DNA from: Pseudogracilibacillus auburnensis
GTDB taxonomy: Bacteria > Bacillota > Bacilli > Bacillales > Amphibacillaceae
Length of the DNA: 64,000 nucleotides
Assembly (NCBI RefSeq): GCF_003201975.1
Contig: NZ_QJJQ01000022.1
Span: 1-64,000, forward strand
Direction of reading: 5' to 3'
A program made the position numbers and the translations under genes. The notes beneath the pieces are model-generated. The model saw nothing but the letters and a program-made list of their open reading frames with translations. It was not told the DNA's origin and searched no databases. Within the stretch, counting starts at the first letter, position 1, and every line of letters begins with the position of its first letter. Positions 47,229 to 56,284 of this stretch are shown one piece after another.

Positions 47229-48680
47229 ATGAGTAAAGTGATGAACCTTCAGATTAAAAATAATCTATTAAATTTGGATGCGACCGAAATAGCTGCTTTA
47301 ATTAAAGATGGACAAATTTCGAGCGAAGAAATAACAAAAACATTCATTGATCATATAAAAAAAGTCAATCCTAGTTTAAATGCTGTTGTAGAAGAACGTT
47401 TTTCAGATGCATTAGAAGAAGCCAAGGACGCTGACCAAAATATGAATCATATAAACATAAATAATAAGCCACTATATGGTGTTCCTGTTAGTATTAAAGA
47501 ATCATTTCATGTCAAAGGAATGAAAACAACAGGTGGAGTGGCACACCGTAAAGATATCATTATGTCAAAAGATGCGGAAGTCGTTGAACGATTAAAAAAT
47601 GCAGGAGCAATTATCTTATGTAAAACGAACACACCAGCACTTTGCTTTTGCCATGAAACAGATAATAAATTATATGGTCGTACTAATAATGCATGGAATA
47701 AAAAGCGAACAGCGGGTGGATCAAGTGGAGGAGAAGCTGCGCTTATTGGAGTTGGAGGAACACCGATTGGAATGAGTTCTGACATTGGAGGATCGATTCG
47801 CTTTCCTAGTCACTTTAATGGAGTAGTCGGTTTTAAACCGGGTAAATTTCAAGTTTCATCGGAAGGGCATTTACCAGCGGACAATATTCCACTAAAAACA
47901 AGGATGTCGAGCATCGGCCCGATTGGTAAATCTGTTCGCGACGTTAAACTCGTTTACAATCTGATTTTAAAATCAAAAGTAAAGAAAAGTTTTTTTGAAA
48001 AAATGCAAATTGAAATGTTACCAAACGATAACGGATTTCCATTAAATGAACAGACTGCGTCATTGATGGATCAAGTATATGAGTATGTGAGTACTATTTA
48101 TCAAGCGAACTTATCAATTCCACCATATTTCAATGATAGTGCTGTTATTTGGCAAGAAATTATGTCCATTGATGGTGGAAAGGAAATTAAAGATTTAGCG
48201 TTTAATACGGATCGTGTCAACGTTTGGAAACATTATTTAAAAGAAAAAATGACGAATAATACGGCCACACATGCCTTTTTATCTTGGGCTTTAATTGGAG
48301 CGAACTTATTTAAGCCTTCTCAAAAAAGGAAAAAAGAAATTGACAGTTTTATCGAAGAAGGAGATCGCGCGCTCCATAGTTATTTAAAAAACCGTCTGTT
48401 AATTTTTCCAGTGTACCACCGCAGTGCGCTCAGACATGGAGAATTATTTAAAGAAATCTTCTCCATTCAAAAAACGTATACAAAATTCATGCCTTATATT
48501 GCTTATGCTAATGTTTGGGGATTACCATCGTTAACCGTTCCTATCGGTTTTGATGATAAAAATTTGCCTGTTGGTATCCAAATAATGAGCAAAAATGGCA
48601 ATGAAGATGCAATCTTTAAACTTGGACAATTATTAGAAAATAAATTCGGCGGATATGTACGGAGCACGATCTATGATTAG
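47229..48680 (+). CDS. Amidase signature family enzyme
   Basis: Ser-cisSer-Lys amidohydrolase of 483 aa. The triad is complete: Lys90 in VSIKESF, Ser165 in GGSSGGE and the nucleophile Ser189 in DIGGSIRFP. Subfamily substrates range from aliphatic amides to 6-aminohexanoate dimers and fatty acid amides; a large insertion-rich C-terminal half (320-430) does not identify one. It lacks GatA context, so it is not the tRNA amidotransferase. ATG 47229 has AAAGGA at the right distance; in-frame starts at 47148 and 47220 are less suitable. Confidence 0.88.
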   Translation: MSKVMNLQIKNNLLNLDATEIAALIKDGQISSEEITKTFIDHIKKVNPSLNAVVEERFSDALEEAKDADQNMNHININNKPLYGVPVSIKESFHVKGMKTTGGVAHRKDIIMSKDAEVVERLKNAGAIILCKTNTPALCFCHETDNKLYGRTNNAWNKKRTAGGSSGGEAALIGVGGTPIGMSSDIGGSIRFPSHFNGVVGFKPGKFQVSSEGHLPADNIPLKTRMSSIGPIGKSVRDVKLVYNLILKSKVKKSFFEKMQIEMLPNDNGFPLNEQTASLMDQVYEYVSTIYQANLSIPPYFNDSAVIWQEIMSIDGGKEIKDLAFNTDRVNVWKHYLKEKMTNNTATHAFLSWALIGANLFKPSQKRKKEIDSFIEEGDRALHSYLKNRLLIFPVYHRSALRHGELFKEIFSIQKTYTKFMPYIAYANVWGLPSLTVPIGFDDKNLPVGIQIMSKNGNEDAIFKLGQLLENKFGGYVRSTIYD

Positions 48681-48768
48681 TTATATCGCATGAATGAGTG
48701 CCTTTTTTTAGTAGTGATACATACATCTTTCAGGGAGAGATAAACTAATCCTTGAGAGGATGATAAAT

Positions 48769-49038
48769 ATGGCCAAAGATAAAGATTATGACGAAAAGGT
48801 TGATAATCGTTTTTCAGAAATTTCAAACGTGGAAAAAATGCACGATATGCTTATTCCTGAAGAGTTTCCTGAAGGGGCATTCGGTTCTCCGATGAATAAG
48901 CATACTAAGATCGAAAGCAAATCGACTGAATGGGAACAAGGGCAACAACGATCCAGTGCATTTATCTATCCCGATAAAGAAAGACATGACGATTTACCAC
49001 GTCGAGCTCCTGGCGCTCATCCATTACATGATGAATAA
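48769..49038 (+). CDS. Conserved small cytosolic protein (89 aa)
   Basis: Highly polar protein, acidic at the N-terminus, with LIPEEFPEGAFGSP near residues 28-41, STEWEQGQQRSSAF near 52-65 and a PRRAPGAHP motif near the end. It looks like an uncharacterised family known in Bacillus, probably disordered. GAGAGGATG lies before the ATG at 48769. A terminator follows at 49133. Confidence 0.7.
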   Translation: MAKDKDYDEKVDNRFSEISNVEKMHDMLIPEEFPEGAFGSPMNKHTKIESKSTEWEQGQQRSSAFIYPDKERHDDLPRRAPGAHPLHDE

Positions 49039-49132
49039 AAAATTACTGGATGGATTTAAATGAGAAGAGTGCCCATCATCGGTCTAGGTGGCGAACTACG
49101 AAGTGTCACCATTAAGCTAATTTCTACAAAAT

Positions 49133-49198
49133 AAAAGAGCCATGTTACAGTGATATACTCCTTTAAAGGGGCATTATCACAACAAGGGCTCTTTTTTT
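49133..49198. terminator. Bidirectional terminator between the 89-aa gene and yutD
   Basis: AAAAGAGCC with GGGCTCTTTTTTT forms the base of a long hairpin, with an inner arm gtgata/tatcac. The yutD stop lies at its right edge. Confidence 0.8.
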
Positions 49199-49469
49199 AA
49201 TCTACTTTTTTTAAAACAAAATAAGCACAGCCGAAATTACAATATTCATATAAATAATCGTCTAGCATATCAATATTTGAATCGAATGACGTCTTTCCAT
49301 GTTCACGTCTATAAAAACCTTTTAGTCTTAATTGGTTGTAACCCCAATCACCAACAATATAGTCGTACTTCTTTAATATATCTGCATAGCGTTCATGAAC
49401 CGCTTCTTCCTGGAATCCATTTTTTATATCTTCAATTAGTTCGTATTTTTTTCCATTTATTTCAATCAT
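49197..49469 (-). CDS. yutD: YutD (DUF1027) family protein
   Basis: Small protein of 90 aa matching B. subtilis YutD: EEAVHERYADILKKYDYIVGDWGYNQLRLKGFY near residues 21-53 and the C-terminal LYEYCNFGCAYFVLKK. The family is widespread in Firmicutes but without an assigned function. Neighbouring lytH agrees with the B. subtilis order. Confidence 0.92.
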   Translation of the reverse strand: MIEINGKKYELIEDIKNGFQEEAVHERYADILKKYDYIVGDWGYNQLRLKGFYRREHGKTSFDSNIDMLDDYLYEYCNFGCAYFVLKKVD

Positions 49470-49729
49470 GTGGAATCACCTCATATGTTACGTTTAGTTT
49501 ATCATATTTTGAAAATAAATTGAATGTATGAATTGACAAAAATATTGCACAATAATAAAGGACTTGATTCATATGCTTGGATAAACGTTTTTGCGTATAC
49601 TACTGGTATGCTTTCGGTAATGATCTTAAAACTTATGGCGTATCATTTGACACTTTATCAGCTTCTCATTTAGTACAGAAGAGGTTTTTCACTCTCATAT
49701 ATGAAATATTCATAACAAAGGAGAAAAAC

Positions 49730-50719
49730 ATGATACATGCAATAATACGATGCTTCGTCATTATTTGTTGTTTATTTATTGTACAACAAATTTCTTTCCA
49801 ATCCTATGTTTATGGTGATGAATCACTTTATGAAGAACGATTAGCGCTATATAAAAAAACAGCAGCAGTCTCCAATATTCCGTGGTACTACTTAGCAGCA
49901 ATTGATCAATATGAACGAAATATGAAAAGTAATTCAAAAGAAGATGAAGAGCTTATTTCCATCCACTTTGCTGACGAAGTTTGGTATGGTATCGGGAATG
50001 CTGCTATGGATCCAAATGTAGCAATTATCCAACTTTTTAACGGTATCGGTCTAGATGGGAATGGGGATGGTAAAGCCGATCTTAAAAATGGCGAAGATGT
50101 TTTATATACAATGGCTGCTTATTTAGAATCGTTCGGAATTTCAGAGGATGACATAAAAATCGGTTTATGGAATTTTTATCAACGTGACTTATCCGTTAAA
50201 ACCATTACAAACACTGCTAAAGTATTTAAACATTTTCAAACAACCATTTTAACAGATCGAGATTTTCCAGTTTCCATTGGTCATAATTATAGTTACCGTA
50301 GCACATGGGGGTATCGACGCGGATTTGGCGGCAACCGTATACATGAAGGTACTGATATTTTCGCAAATTATGGGACACCGGTAAAATCAACAACGTATGG
50401 TGTCGTGGAATTAAAAGGTTGGAATCTTTATGGCGGTTGGCGAATCGGTATCAGAGATATTTACAACATTTACCACTACTATGCACATTTAAACAGTTAT
50501 CATGACGATATACAAGTGGGAGATATTGTAAAACCTGGTGATGTTCTTGGTAGTGTCGGATCAAGTGGATACGGACCACCTGGAACAGCTGGTAAATTTC
50601 CACCTCATTTACATTATGGAATGTATAAAGATAATGGCAGAAGTGAGTGGTCATTTGATCCATATCATTATTTAAAAAGATGGGAAAGGATTGCTCGAGA
50701 AAAAAGACGTTCATCTTGA
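49730..50719 (+). CDS. lytH: L-Ala-D-Glu peptidase LytH (M23, sporulation)
   Basis: Secreted zinc metallopeptidase of 329 aa, in B. subtilis a sporulation protein producing the single-L-alanine side chains of spore cortex peptidoglycan. A signal sequence (residues 1-27) precedes a helical domain, and the M23 core holds RIHEGTD with ligands His205 and Asp209, YYAHLNSY, and PPHLHYG with His293 and His295. The open frame extends upstream to 49577, but AAAGGAG places the start at ATG 49730, giving LytH's normal length. It precedes the yunB-E block. Confidence 0.93.
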   Translation: MIHAIIRCFVIICCLFIVQQISFQSYVYGDESLYEERLALYKKTAAVSNIPWYYLAAIDQYERNMKSNSKEDEELISIHFADEVWYGIGNAAMDPNVAIIQLFNGIGLDGNGDGKADLKNGEDVLYTMAAYLESFGISEDDIKIGLWNFYQRDLSVKTITNTAKVFKHFQTTILTDRDFPVSIGHNYSYRSTWGYRRGFGGNRIHEGTDIFANYGTPVKSTTYGVVELKGWNLYGGWRIGIRDIYNIYHYYAHLNSYHDDIQVGDIVKPGDVLGSVGSSGYGPPGTAGKFPPHLHYGMYKDNGRSEWSFDPYHYLKRWERIAREKRRSS

Positions 50720-50735
50720 GTGACCTTAAAACGTT

Positions 50736-50772
50736 AAAAAGGATAGGTGCTAAATGTAAGTCTATCCTTTTT
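50736..50772. terminator. Bidirectional terminator between lytH and the GNAT gene
   Basis: AAAAAGGATAG and CTATCCTTTTT form a perfect 11-base stem with a 15-base loop. Confidence 0.9.
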
Positions 50773-50785
50773 GCTATCCCCTCCG

Positions 50786-51388
50786 TTATTGAAGGTGTCT
50801 AAACTTTTTCACGTAATACTTTTCCAAATTAAGCTTTACAGCTGGCCATTCACTTTCTATAATACTATAAAAGACAGAGTGTCGGAATGTACCATCTTTA
50901 CGAATTTTATGATTTCTCAAAATCCCTTCCTTTACCCCACCTATTCGTTCAATTGCTTTTTGGGATCGAATATTTTGATGATCGGTTTTAAACTGAACAC
51001 GTATCATTTGTAACGTATCAAAACAATAAGCTAATAATAAGTATTTGCATTCTATGTTTATTTGACTTCCCCAAACGAATGGAGATAACCAAGTCCATCC
51101 AATTTCTAGATTTTTATTTACATTTGATATATCAAGAAATCTTGTTGATCCAATTAGCTTGTTGTTTTCGCGTAGTAAAATTACAAATGGAAATTCTGTA
51201 CCAAGTTCCTTATTTGATAAAGCTTCATCGACCAATCCTTCCATATCATTTAATGTTTTTATCGTTTTTGGTAGATGTGTCCAAATATTTAAATCATTAC
51301 TTGCTTCATATAAACCTTGTATATGGTTCCTTTCCATTGGAACAACTCGAATATATTTCCCTTCCAATTCATCAAGTGCTATATCCAT
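50786..51388 (-). CDS. RimJ/RimL-type GNAT acetyltransferase
   Basis: Acetyl-CoA-dependent transferase, 200 aa. The pattern GSTRFLDIS, EIGWTWLSPFVWG, then NIRSQKAIERIGGVKEGILR is that of the ribosomal-protein/amino-acid acetylating branch. AGGAGG lies six bases before the ATG. The substrate is unknown, and no operon partner is present. Confidence 0.86.
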   Translation of the reverse strand: MDIALDELEGKYIRVVPMERNHIQGLYEASNDLNIWTHLPKTIKTLNDMEGLVDEALSNKELGTEFPFVILLRENNKLIGSTRFLDISNVNKNLEIGWTWLSPFVWGSQINIECKYLLLAYCFDTLQMIRVQFKTDHQNIRSQKAIERIGGVKEGILRNHKIRKDGTFRHSVFYSIIESEWPAVKLNLEKYYVKKFRHLQ

Positions 51389-51494
51389 TTCATTACCTCC
51401 TTTTCTTCCTAAATTTTATCATTCATTTTATCGATCTCCAATAATATAATACAAAGTTAGAAATAAAAGAACAAAGGCGCAAGCGCTCTTACAG

Positions 51495-51612
51495 ACTAAA
51501 AGCGCGACGTCCTGGGACTGGGATTACTCGTCCCAACGTAAAGATTTGGGACTCCGCTAAATACTCGTCCCATCGAAAACCAGTTGTACTAGCACGTTCT
51601 GTGCGTCGAAGC
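51495..51612. repeat. Interspersed hairpin repeat, two units
   Basis: gcgacgtcctgggactgg, actcgtcccaacg, then gggactccgc, actcgtcccatcgaaaac and ctagcacgttctgtgcg. TGGGAC pairs with GTCCCA in each unit. Clearest copy of the family also at 0.2, 9.4, 19.5 and 22.0 kb. Confidence 0.75.
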
Positions 51613-51687
51613 TAAACATAGATCATTTCGTAAATAAATTTTATCCACAAGTAAATGCAAATATAATTTCCTAGAAAACGATAAAAG

Positions 51688-51722
51688 TACACCACTATCC
51701 ATTAGTGATGTACCTTTTCGTT
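51688..51722 (-). terminator. Terminator of the MetPS-type operon
   Basis: GTACA..ACTA pairs with TAGT..TGTAC around a short loop, with an A-rich flank. It lies 16 bases after the metS stop on the minus strand. Confidence 0.6.
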
Positions 51723-51737
51723 TCTTTACGGTCTTAT

Positions 51738-51845
51738 CTATCGATTACTTTTTGCCTTATTAATGGCATTTACTATACTTGCAACTAATCCTCCCCAAAT
51801 AATAACAATACCTATAACCATCATAATAAGCGCACTAGCAGACAT
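51738..51845 (-). CDS. MetS-like small subunit of an NSS transporter
   Basis: A 35-aa single-pass membrane peptide (MSASALIMMVIGIVIIWGGL, then ASIVNAINKAKSNR) below the usual annotation cutoff. Length, WGG motif and position 38 bases after an NSS symporter gene match the methionine/alanine import small-subunit family defined by Corynebacterium MetS. AAGGGTGA precedes the ATG. The pair probably forms the active importer. Confidence 0.85.
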   Translation of the reverse strand: MSASALIMMVIGIVIIWGGLVASIVNAINKAKSNR

Positions 51846-51883
51846 ATTGTTCACCCTTCCTCAGGATTATTATTCATAACCAT

Positions 51884-53422
51884 CTATTTCACATTAACAT
51901 CTGCACTTTCTTCTTCTGCCTCTGTTTCATTTGATTTCCATTTTACGAAGGAGAAGATAATACCGATTACTAAAGCACCTATGGCAACTGCCCAGCCGCC
52001 CCACATAATAAACGCGTCTGAGTAACCTTCATAGTTTCCAGTATCTGTATCAAAGCCTTTTGTAATGTTTAAGCGTAACAATTCAAACATCATATACCCT
52101 AATACGATCGGAGTAATAACCCCAATACTAATCGTCCACCATGAGCCAATTCGAATATCGGATATTTCATTTGCATGAGATTTAAATACACCTAATTTAC
52201 GTAAAATCCATGCAATTAAGATTACTTCCACAAGCCCTAATGCGGCTACTCCAAATTGGTTAATAAAATAGTCGGCAGCATCTAGGAAGAAGAGTCCGCC
52301 TTGAGTTGCAAAAATTAGCGAAAGAATTGCGGCCAAACCGCCACCAAATAAGACAGATTTTGTTCTTGAAATATTAAATTTCTCAGAGAGACCAGCAACG
52401 TATGTTTCTATAATTGAAATTAAGGATGTTAATCCCGCTAGAACTAAGGATAAAAAGAATAGCAAACCAAAGAATTCTTTAAATGCTGGAAATTCATTAA
52501 TAATGGCAGGGAATACGACAAACGCAAGCCCTACTCCACCTGCAACAACCTCGTCAATTCCTACTCCTTGAGAAGTTGCCATAAATCCTAAGATGGCAAA
52601 AACGCCAATACCTGCTAAAAGCTCAAATCCAGAGTTACTAAAACCAGTGATAAATGCATTATTCGTAATATCTGATTTTTTCGGTAAGTAACTTGAATAC
52701 GTAATCATAATCGCAAATGCAATGGATAAACTAAAGAATATTTGCCCATAAGCTGCTACCCATACAGTTGGGGATAAAATTTCCGTGAAATCAGGTTTAA
52801 AAAATGCATCTAAACCAGTTATTGCTCCGGGTAATGTAACCGCTCTTATAACAATAATTAAAAAGACGACGACAAGTGTTGGAATCATAATACGGTTAGC
52901 AATTTCAATTCCTCGTTTCACTCCACGAACGAGCACACCTAGTACAATAATCCAAACAATGATGAGTGGAATGAATACGCCCGGTACTAAACTACCAAAT
53001 TCCCCCGGTGTGTCTGCCAATTTTAAATAGTCACCAAATAAAAAGCCTTCTGTATCTTCGCCCCAAGCTAAATTGAATGAAAAGTATGAGTACGATATTG
53101 CCCAGGCAATGATAACAGAATAGTACGTAGAAATTATAAATGCTACTAAAACTGCCCACCAACCAATTCCTTCTGTCCTTTTATTGATTTTTCGAAAGGT
53201 GAGTGGTGCCGATCCACGATATTTATGTCCCATCGTGAATTCCATAATAAGTATTGGGATACCTGCTGTTAATAAAGCAAACAAGTAAGGAATAAAAAAT
53301 GCTCCTCCCCCGTTTTCATAAGCTACAGCCGGAAAACGCCAAATATTCCCTAAACCAACAGCTGAACCAATAGCGGCTAACACAAAACCTGCCCTTGTGC
53401 CCCATTGTGAACGTTCTTCCAT
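51884..53422 (-). CDS. Sodium-dependent NSS-family amino acid symporter (MetP-like)
   Basis: Neurotransmitter:sodium symporter of 512 aa with about 12 membrane segments. The N-terminal signature RAGFVLAAIGSAVGLGNIWRFP spans residues 10-31, the sodium-site region is GAFFIPYL, and a second unwound helix reads QIFFSLSIAFAIMITYSSYL near 225-245. GGGAGG precedes the ATG. The partner gene for a MetS-like peptide immediately follows, which argues for methionine or alanine uptake; the exact substrate is inferred. Confidence 0.9.
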   Translation of the reverse strand: MEERSQWGTRAGFVLAAIGSAVGLGNIWRFPAVAYENGGGAFFIPYLFALLTAGIPILIMEFTMGHKYRGSAPLTFRKINKRTEGIGWWAVLVAFIISTYYSVIIAWAISYSYFSFNLAWGEDTEGFLFGDYLKLADTPGEFGSLVPGVFIPLIIVWIIVLGVLVRGVKRGIEIANRIMIPTLVVVFLIIVIRAVTLPGAITGLDAFFKPDFTEILSPTVWVAAYGQIFFSLSIAFAIMITYSSYLPKKSDITNNAFITGFSNSGFELLAGIGVFAILGFMATSQGVGIDEVVAGGVGLAFVVFPAIINEFPAFKEFFGLLFFLSLVLAGLTSLISIIETYVAGLSEKFNISRTKSVLFGGGLAAILSLIFATQGGLFFLDAADYFINQFGVAALGLVEVILIAWILRKLGVFKSHANEISDIRIGSWWTISIGVITPIVLGYMMFELLRLNITKGFDTDTGNYEGYSDAFIMWGGWAVAIGALVIGIIFSFVKWKSNETEAEEESADVNVK

Positions 53423-53623
53423 TTCTATACCTCCCTCTTATTTTTAAGGTATTTAATGAAATAGTGAAAAAGAAAATGTGTAAATGTCCGTAAACGTACT
53501 TTTTTCACAATAACTCTCTCACTAACCAATAAATACCTGTCTGAATTTTCTCTTATTATAGCAATTGTTCACCGTTATGTCAAAATACATTTTATTTTCT
53601 CGCAATTTATATTTATCACTATA

Positions 53624-54409
53624 TTAGTTTTCTTCTTCCTTGATACTTCTAGGAACCGAGATCGATGGTCCACCACCGTCTCCTGCATTGTAAAACTCTG
53701 GTACATCTCCCATAATGACCCGCGAATCGATAAAAACCCGCGTACTTACTTCGGCTGTTGATGTAGAAAAAGGAATAACAATTTGAATACTTACATCTAC
53801 TGGTATATAAATTTCTACAAGTGCGGCATTCACCCCAAATTCTTTCACTTCATGAACTACGTCTGAACGTAAACTTCCGACAATTTCAAAGTGAACTGGT
53901 ATTTTGGGACCGAGATTTGCTAAAATGGTATTTCCCGTTGCTTGACCAATAGGTATTTCTACAACCGTTGGATCTTTTGAGGCAAGATCACCGACCGAAT
54001 CGCCAAATTCAATTGGCTGTAAATCTGGATCATCTAAATCAATTTGCTCTCCTTTATTCATTCCATATAAAAAATATTCCGCTCGCTCCGTTGCCGAACG
54101 TAACGCACGATTTACTGCCTCTGAATTCCATCCTAATGTAGCTACATTCCCATTATTGTCCATATTAATTTCAACAAGATCATCAAAACTAATATTTTCA
54201 GTAGATTTTACAGCAGAATTGATTGTTCTCGTTGCAAATTCAATCGTTTTTAATTCTGCAATATCCATTAATGCCGGTCTGATCCCTCTGTCAATCAACC
54301 ACAAACTTAGCATAATGACACTAAGAAAAATAATTGTGGTCAACAATAAGATATGCCTTCTTGGAGGTGGATATCTTCTTCTTTGTGAGAATATATTGCG
54401 ATGTCGCAC
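53624..54409 (-). CDS. yunB: Sporulation protein YunB
   Basis: Anchored sporulation protein of 261 aa; loss of B. subtilis YunB impairs sporulation. Arg/Pro-rich N-terminus, one membrane segment (residues 20-42), then an extracytoplasmic domain with INMDNNGNVATLGWNSEAVNRALR, GNTILANLGPKIPVHFEIVGS and TRVFIDSRVIMGDVP, the ordinary YunB architecture. It starts with GTG. The only Shine-Dalgarno-like sequence, AAGGGGG, is part of the 3' arm of the terminator of the preceding gene yunC. Confidence 0.92.
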   Translation of the reverse strand: MRHRNIFSQRRRYPPPRRHILLLTTIIFLSVIMLSLWLIDRGIRPALMDIAELKTIEFATRTINSAVKSTENISFDDLVEINMDNNGNVATLGWNSEAVNRALRSATERAEYFLYGMNKGEQIDLDDPDLQPIEFGDSVGDLASKDPTVVEIPIGQATGNTILANLGPKIPVHFEIVGSLRSDVVHEVKEFGVNAALVEIYIPVDVSIQIVIPFSTSTAEVSTRVFIDSRVIMGDVPEFYNAGDGGGPSISVPRSIKEEEN

Positions 54410-54410
54410 A

Positions 54411-54453
54411 TAAAAACCCCCTTAAAACAATGTATGATTGTTTTAAGGGGGTT
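54411..54453 (-). terminator. 17-bp stem terminator overlapping the yunB translation start region
   Basis: Perfect complementary arms of 17 bases (AACCCCCTTAAAACAAT and its complement) with a five-base loop. On the minus strand it is followed by TTTTTA, then the yunB GTG. It terminates yunC transcription and would mask the yunB ribosome binding site in any read-through transcript. Confidence 0.9.
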
Positions 54454-54511
54454 AGACTAGTTTGTCTTATGAAGTTTTCATCGATAATTGGCAAAACTTC
54501 CTCCATTAGAG

Positions 54512-54817
54512 TTAAGCTATTTTTAATAAGGCATCCTTTCCGATCATGCCTACTTCCCAGCCGTATTGTTCCTTTGCCGCATCTGTGACACTTTCTAAAG
54601 GAGCATGAAGCAAGTCGTCAATCGTTCTAACACCCATACCCCTTCCTGCGATCACTTTTCTTTCTTTTAATTTTTCATTTAAAATATCTACATCTAATGC
54701 TGCACACATAATGTAGCCAATTTCATTACAGACAACAAGTAAATTTGTTTTCGGAAGTTCGACTCGAATTGCGGTAAAAATAATCCCTTCAATATCAACA
54801 GGATTTATTGTAATCAT
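54512..54817 (-). CDS. yunC: YunC (DUF1805) family protein
   Basis: A 101-aa soluble protein of a small conserved family (DUF1805). Visible are GIIFTAIRVELPKTNLLVV near residues 10-28, GYIMCAALDVDILNEKL near 34-50 and VIAGRGMGVRTIDDLL near 54-69. Structures of relatives are known but no function is established. TGAGGATATG gives the ribosome binding site just before the ATG. Confidence 0.92.
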   Translation of the reverse strand: MITINPVDIEGIIFTAIRVELPKTNLLVVCNEIGYIMCAALDVDILNEKLKERKVIAGRGMGVRTIDDLLHAPLESVTDAAKEQYGWEVGMIGKDALLKIA

Positions 54818-54874
54818 ATCCTCACCCCTTCGCCACTATAATGTATGCATCAAGAAGAGATATGTCACAAATAC

Positions 54875-56272
54875 TTAATCCTGCTCATATTCAAGTAGTG
54901 TTTGTACGAGTAATTCACGAATTAATTCAGGCAAAAATAATTGCTTTACTTCCGATTTAGCTATTTCAGGAAGTAGGCGACCAAATGTAAATGTATCAGC
55001 GGTAGCAACTTTATATTTCTTGTCTGAATCAAGTGGTTCACCGTTAAAAAGTACTGCTTTTACAAATTCAAGACCATTTGGATGAAAATCTGTTTGCACG
55101 TCTAAATTAGCAAAGACCATTCTTCCAATCATTTCTCCCCGAAACCCAAAACCTTTGAGCTCTAGTTCCATCAATTGTTTTGATAAAGAAGCCCTTACTA
55201 CTTCAAGCAACTCGTCTCCATTCAATACAACAACACAAGGATTTATCGGGTGTGGGCAAATACGGTGAACATCTTTATATGTTATATTCCCAGGCTGAAA
55301 ATCATCTAATAATAATCCAGCATTTAGCATCGCGCAATCTGCATCTGTCCAAACGCGCAATTTTTCCGTAAATTTTTTCATGATCGGCGTTTCTTTAAAC
55401 CAATTCACTTTCATCCTTTCATCTGTATGGATAATTTTTTTACTTAAAATCAAATCTGCTTCTTCCTTTAATTCCATTAAACGTTGTTCTGTTGTTAAAT
55501 CTTTCGGGAGATGGGTAATATTTGTCGTATATGCTTGCTTATCAATTAACTGTTGTTTTTCATGATCCCATGTTAATAATACTTCTCCAACAAACGAGCA
55601 GTGTTTTCCAGCAGCAGTAATAATCGTTTCATTTACCATTTCTCCTGTACGTAATAAATGATGTGTATGCCCACCAATAATACAATCAATTTGTGGGAAT
55701 TTAGTTGCGATTGCTTGATCTTCATTTATCCCTAAATGTGATAGTAAAACAATAATATTTGTTTCTTTTTCAAGTTTTTTTAATTCCTTGGCTATCACTT
55801 CATATGGTGGTTGAACATCCCAACCCAATAAATGATAGTAGGGATTAAATCTTGCTGTAAGACCAATTATTCCGATTTTGATTCCGTGGTTAGACGAGAC
55901 AATTTTTGATGTTTGAAGCCAATGTGGATTTTCAGATATCGTACACCTCAAATTGGAACAAATAACATCAAACTGTGCATCGTCATATAGATGAAATAAA
56001 TTTTGATGTGAAAGAGTAATCCCTTCATTATTTCCGATCGTCACAAAATCATAGCCTAAATTATTCATTAACTTAACGTTCGCTTTTCCCATCGTAGCCT
56101 CGGTAATTGGATGAACCCGATCCAGATGATCACCAATATCGATTGTCCAAGAAGATTCATTTTTTTCTTTACTTTCATGCTGCTTATTTTTGATGAAAGT
56201 GGCAACTTGTGACCAATGATCAAAATAACTATGTAAATCATTCGTATAATAAAAATGGACTGTTTCCTTCAT
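54875..56272 (-). CDS. yunD: YunD, metallophosphatase/5'-nucleotidase family
   Basis: Two-domain phosphoesterase of 465 aa. The calcineurin-like N-terminus has YTNDLHSYFDHW (residues 9-20), DIGDHLDR (45-52), GNNEG, LLSHLG and GGHTHHLL, which give the dinuclear metal site. The C-terminal 5'-nucleotidase domain begins near residue 290, with DAILL-like AMLNAGLLLDDF and CPHPINPCVVVLNGDELLE. There is no signal peptide, so it acts in the cytosol, unlike secreted nucleotidases. GGGAG precedes the ATG. yunE lies 12 bases upstream. Confidence 0.92.
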   Translation of the reverse strand: MKETVHFYYTNDLHSYFDHWSQVATFIKNKQHESKEKNESSWTIDIGDHLDRVHPITEATMGKANVKLMNNLGYDFVTIGNNEGITLSHQNLFHLYDDAQFDVICSNLRCTISENPHWLQTSKIVSSNHGIKIGIIGLTARFNPYYHLLGWDVQPPYEVIAKELKKLEKETNIIVLLSHLGINEDQAIATKFPQIDCIIGGHTHHLLRTGEMVNETIITAAGKHCSFVGEVLLTWDHEKQQLIDKQAYTTNITHLPKDLTTEQRLMELKEEADLILSKKIIHTDERMKVNWFKETPIMKKFTEKLRVWTDADCAMLNAGLLLDDFQPGNITYKDVHRICPHPINPCVVVLNGDELLEVVRASLSKQLMELELKGFGFRGEMIGRMVFANLDVQTDFHPNGLEFVKAVLFNGEPLDSDKKYKVATADTFTFGRLLPEIAKSEVKQLFLPELIRELLVQTLLEYEQD

Positions 56273-56284
56273 GCTGTTTACTCC

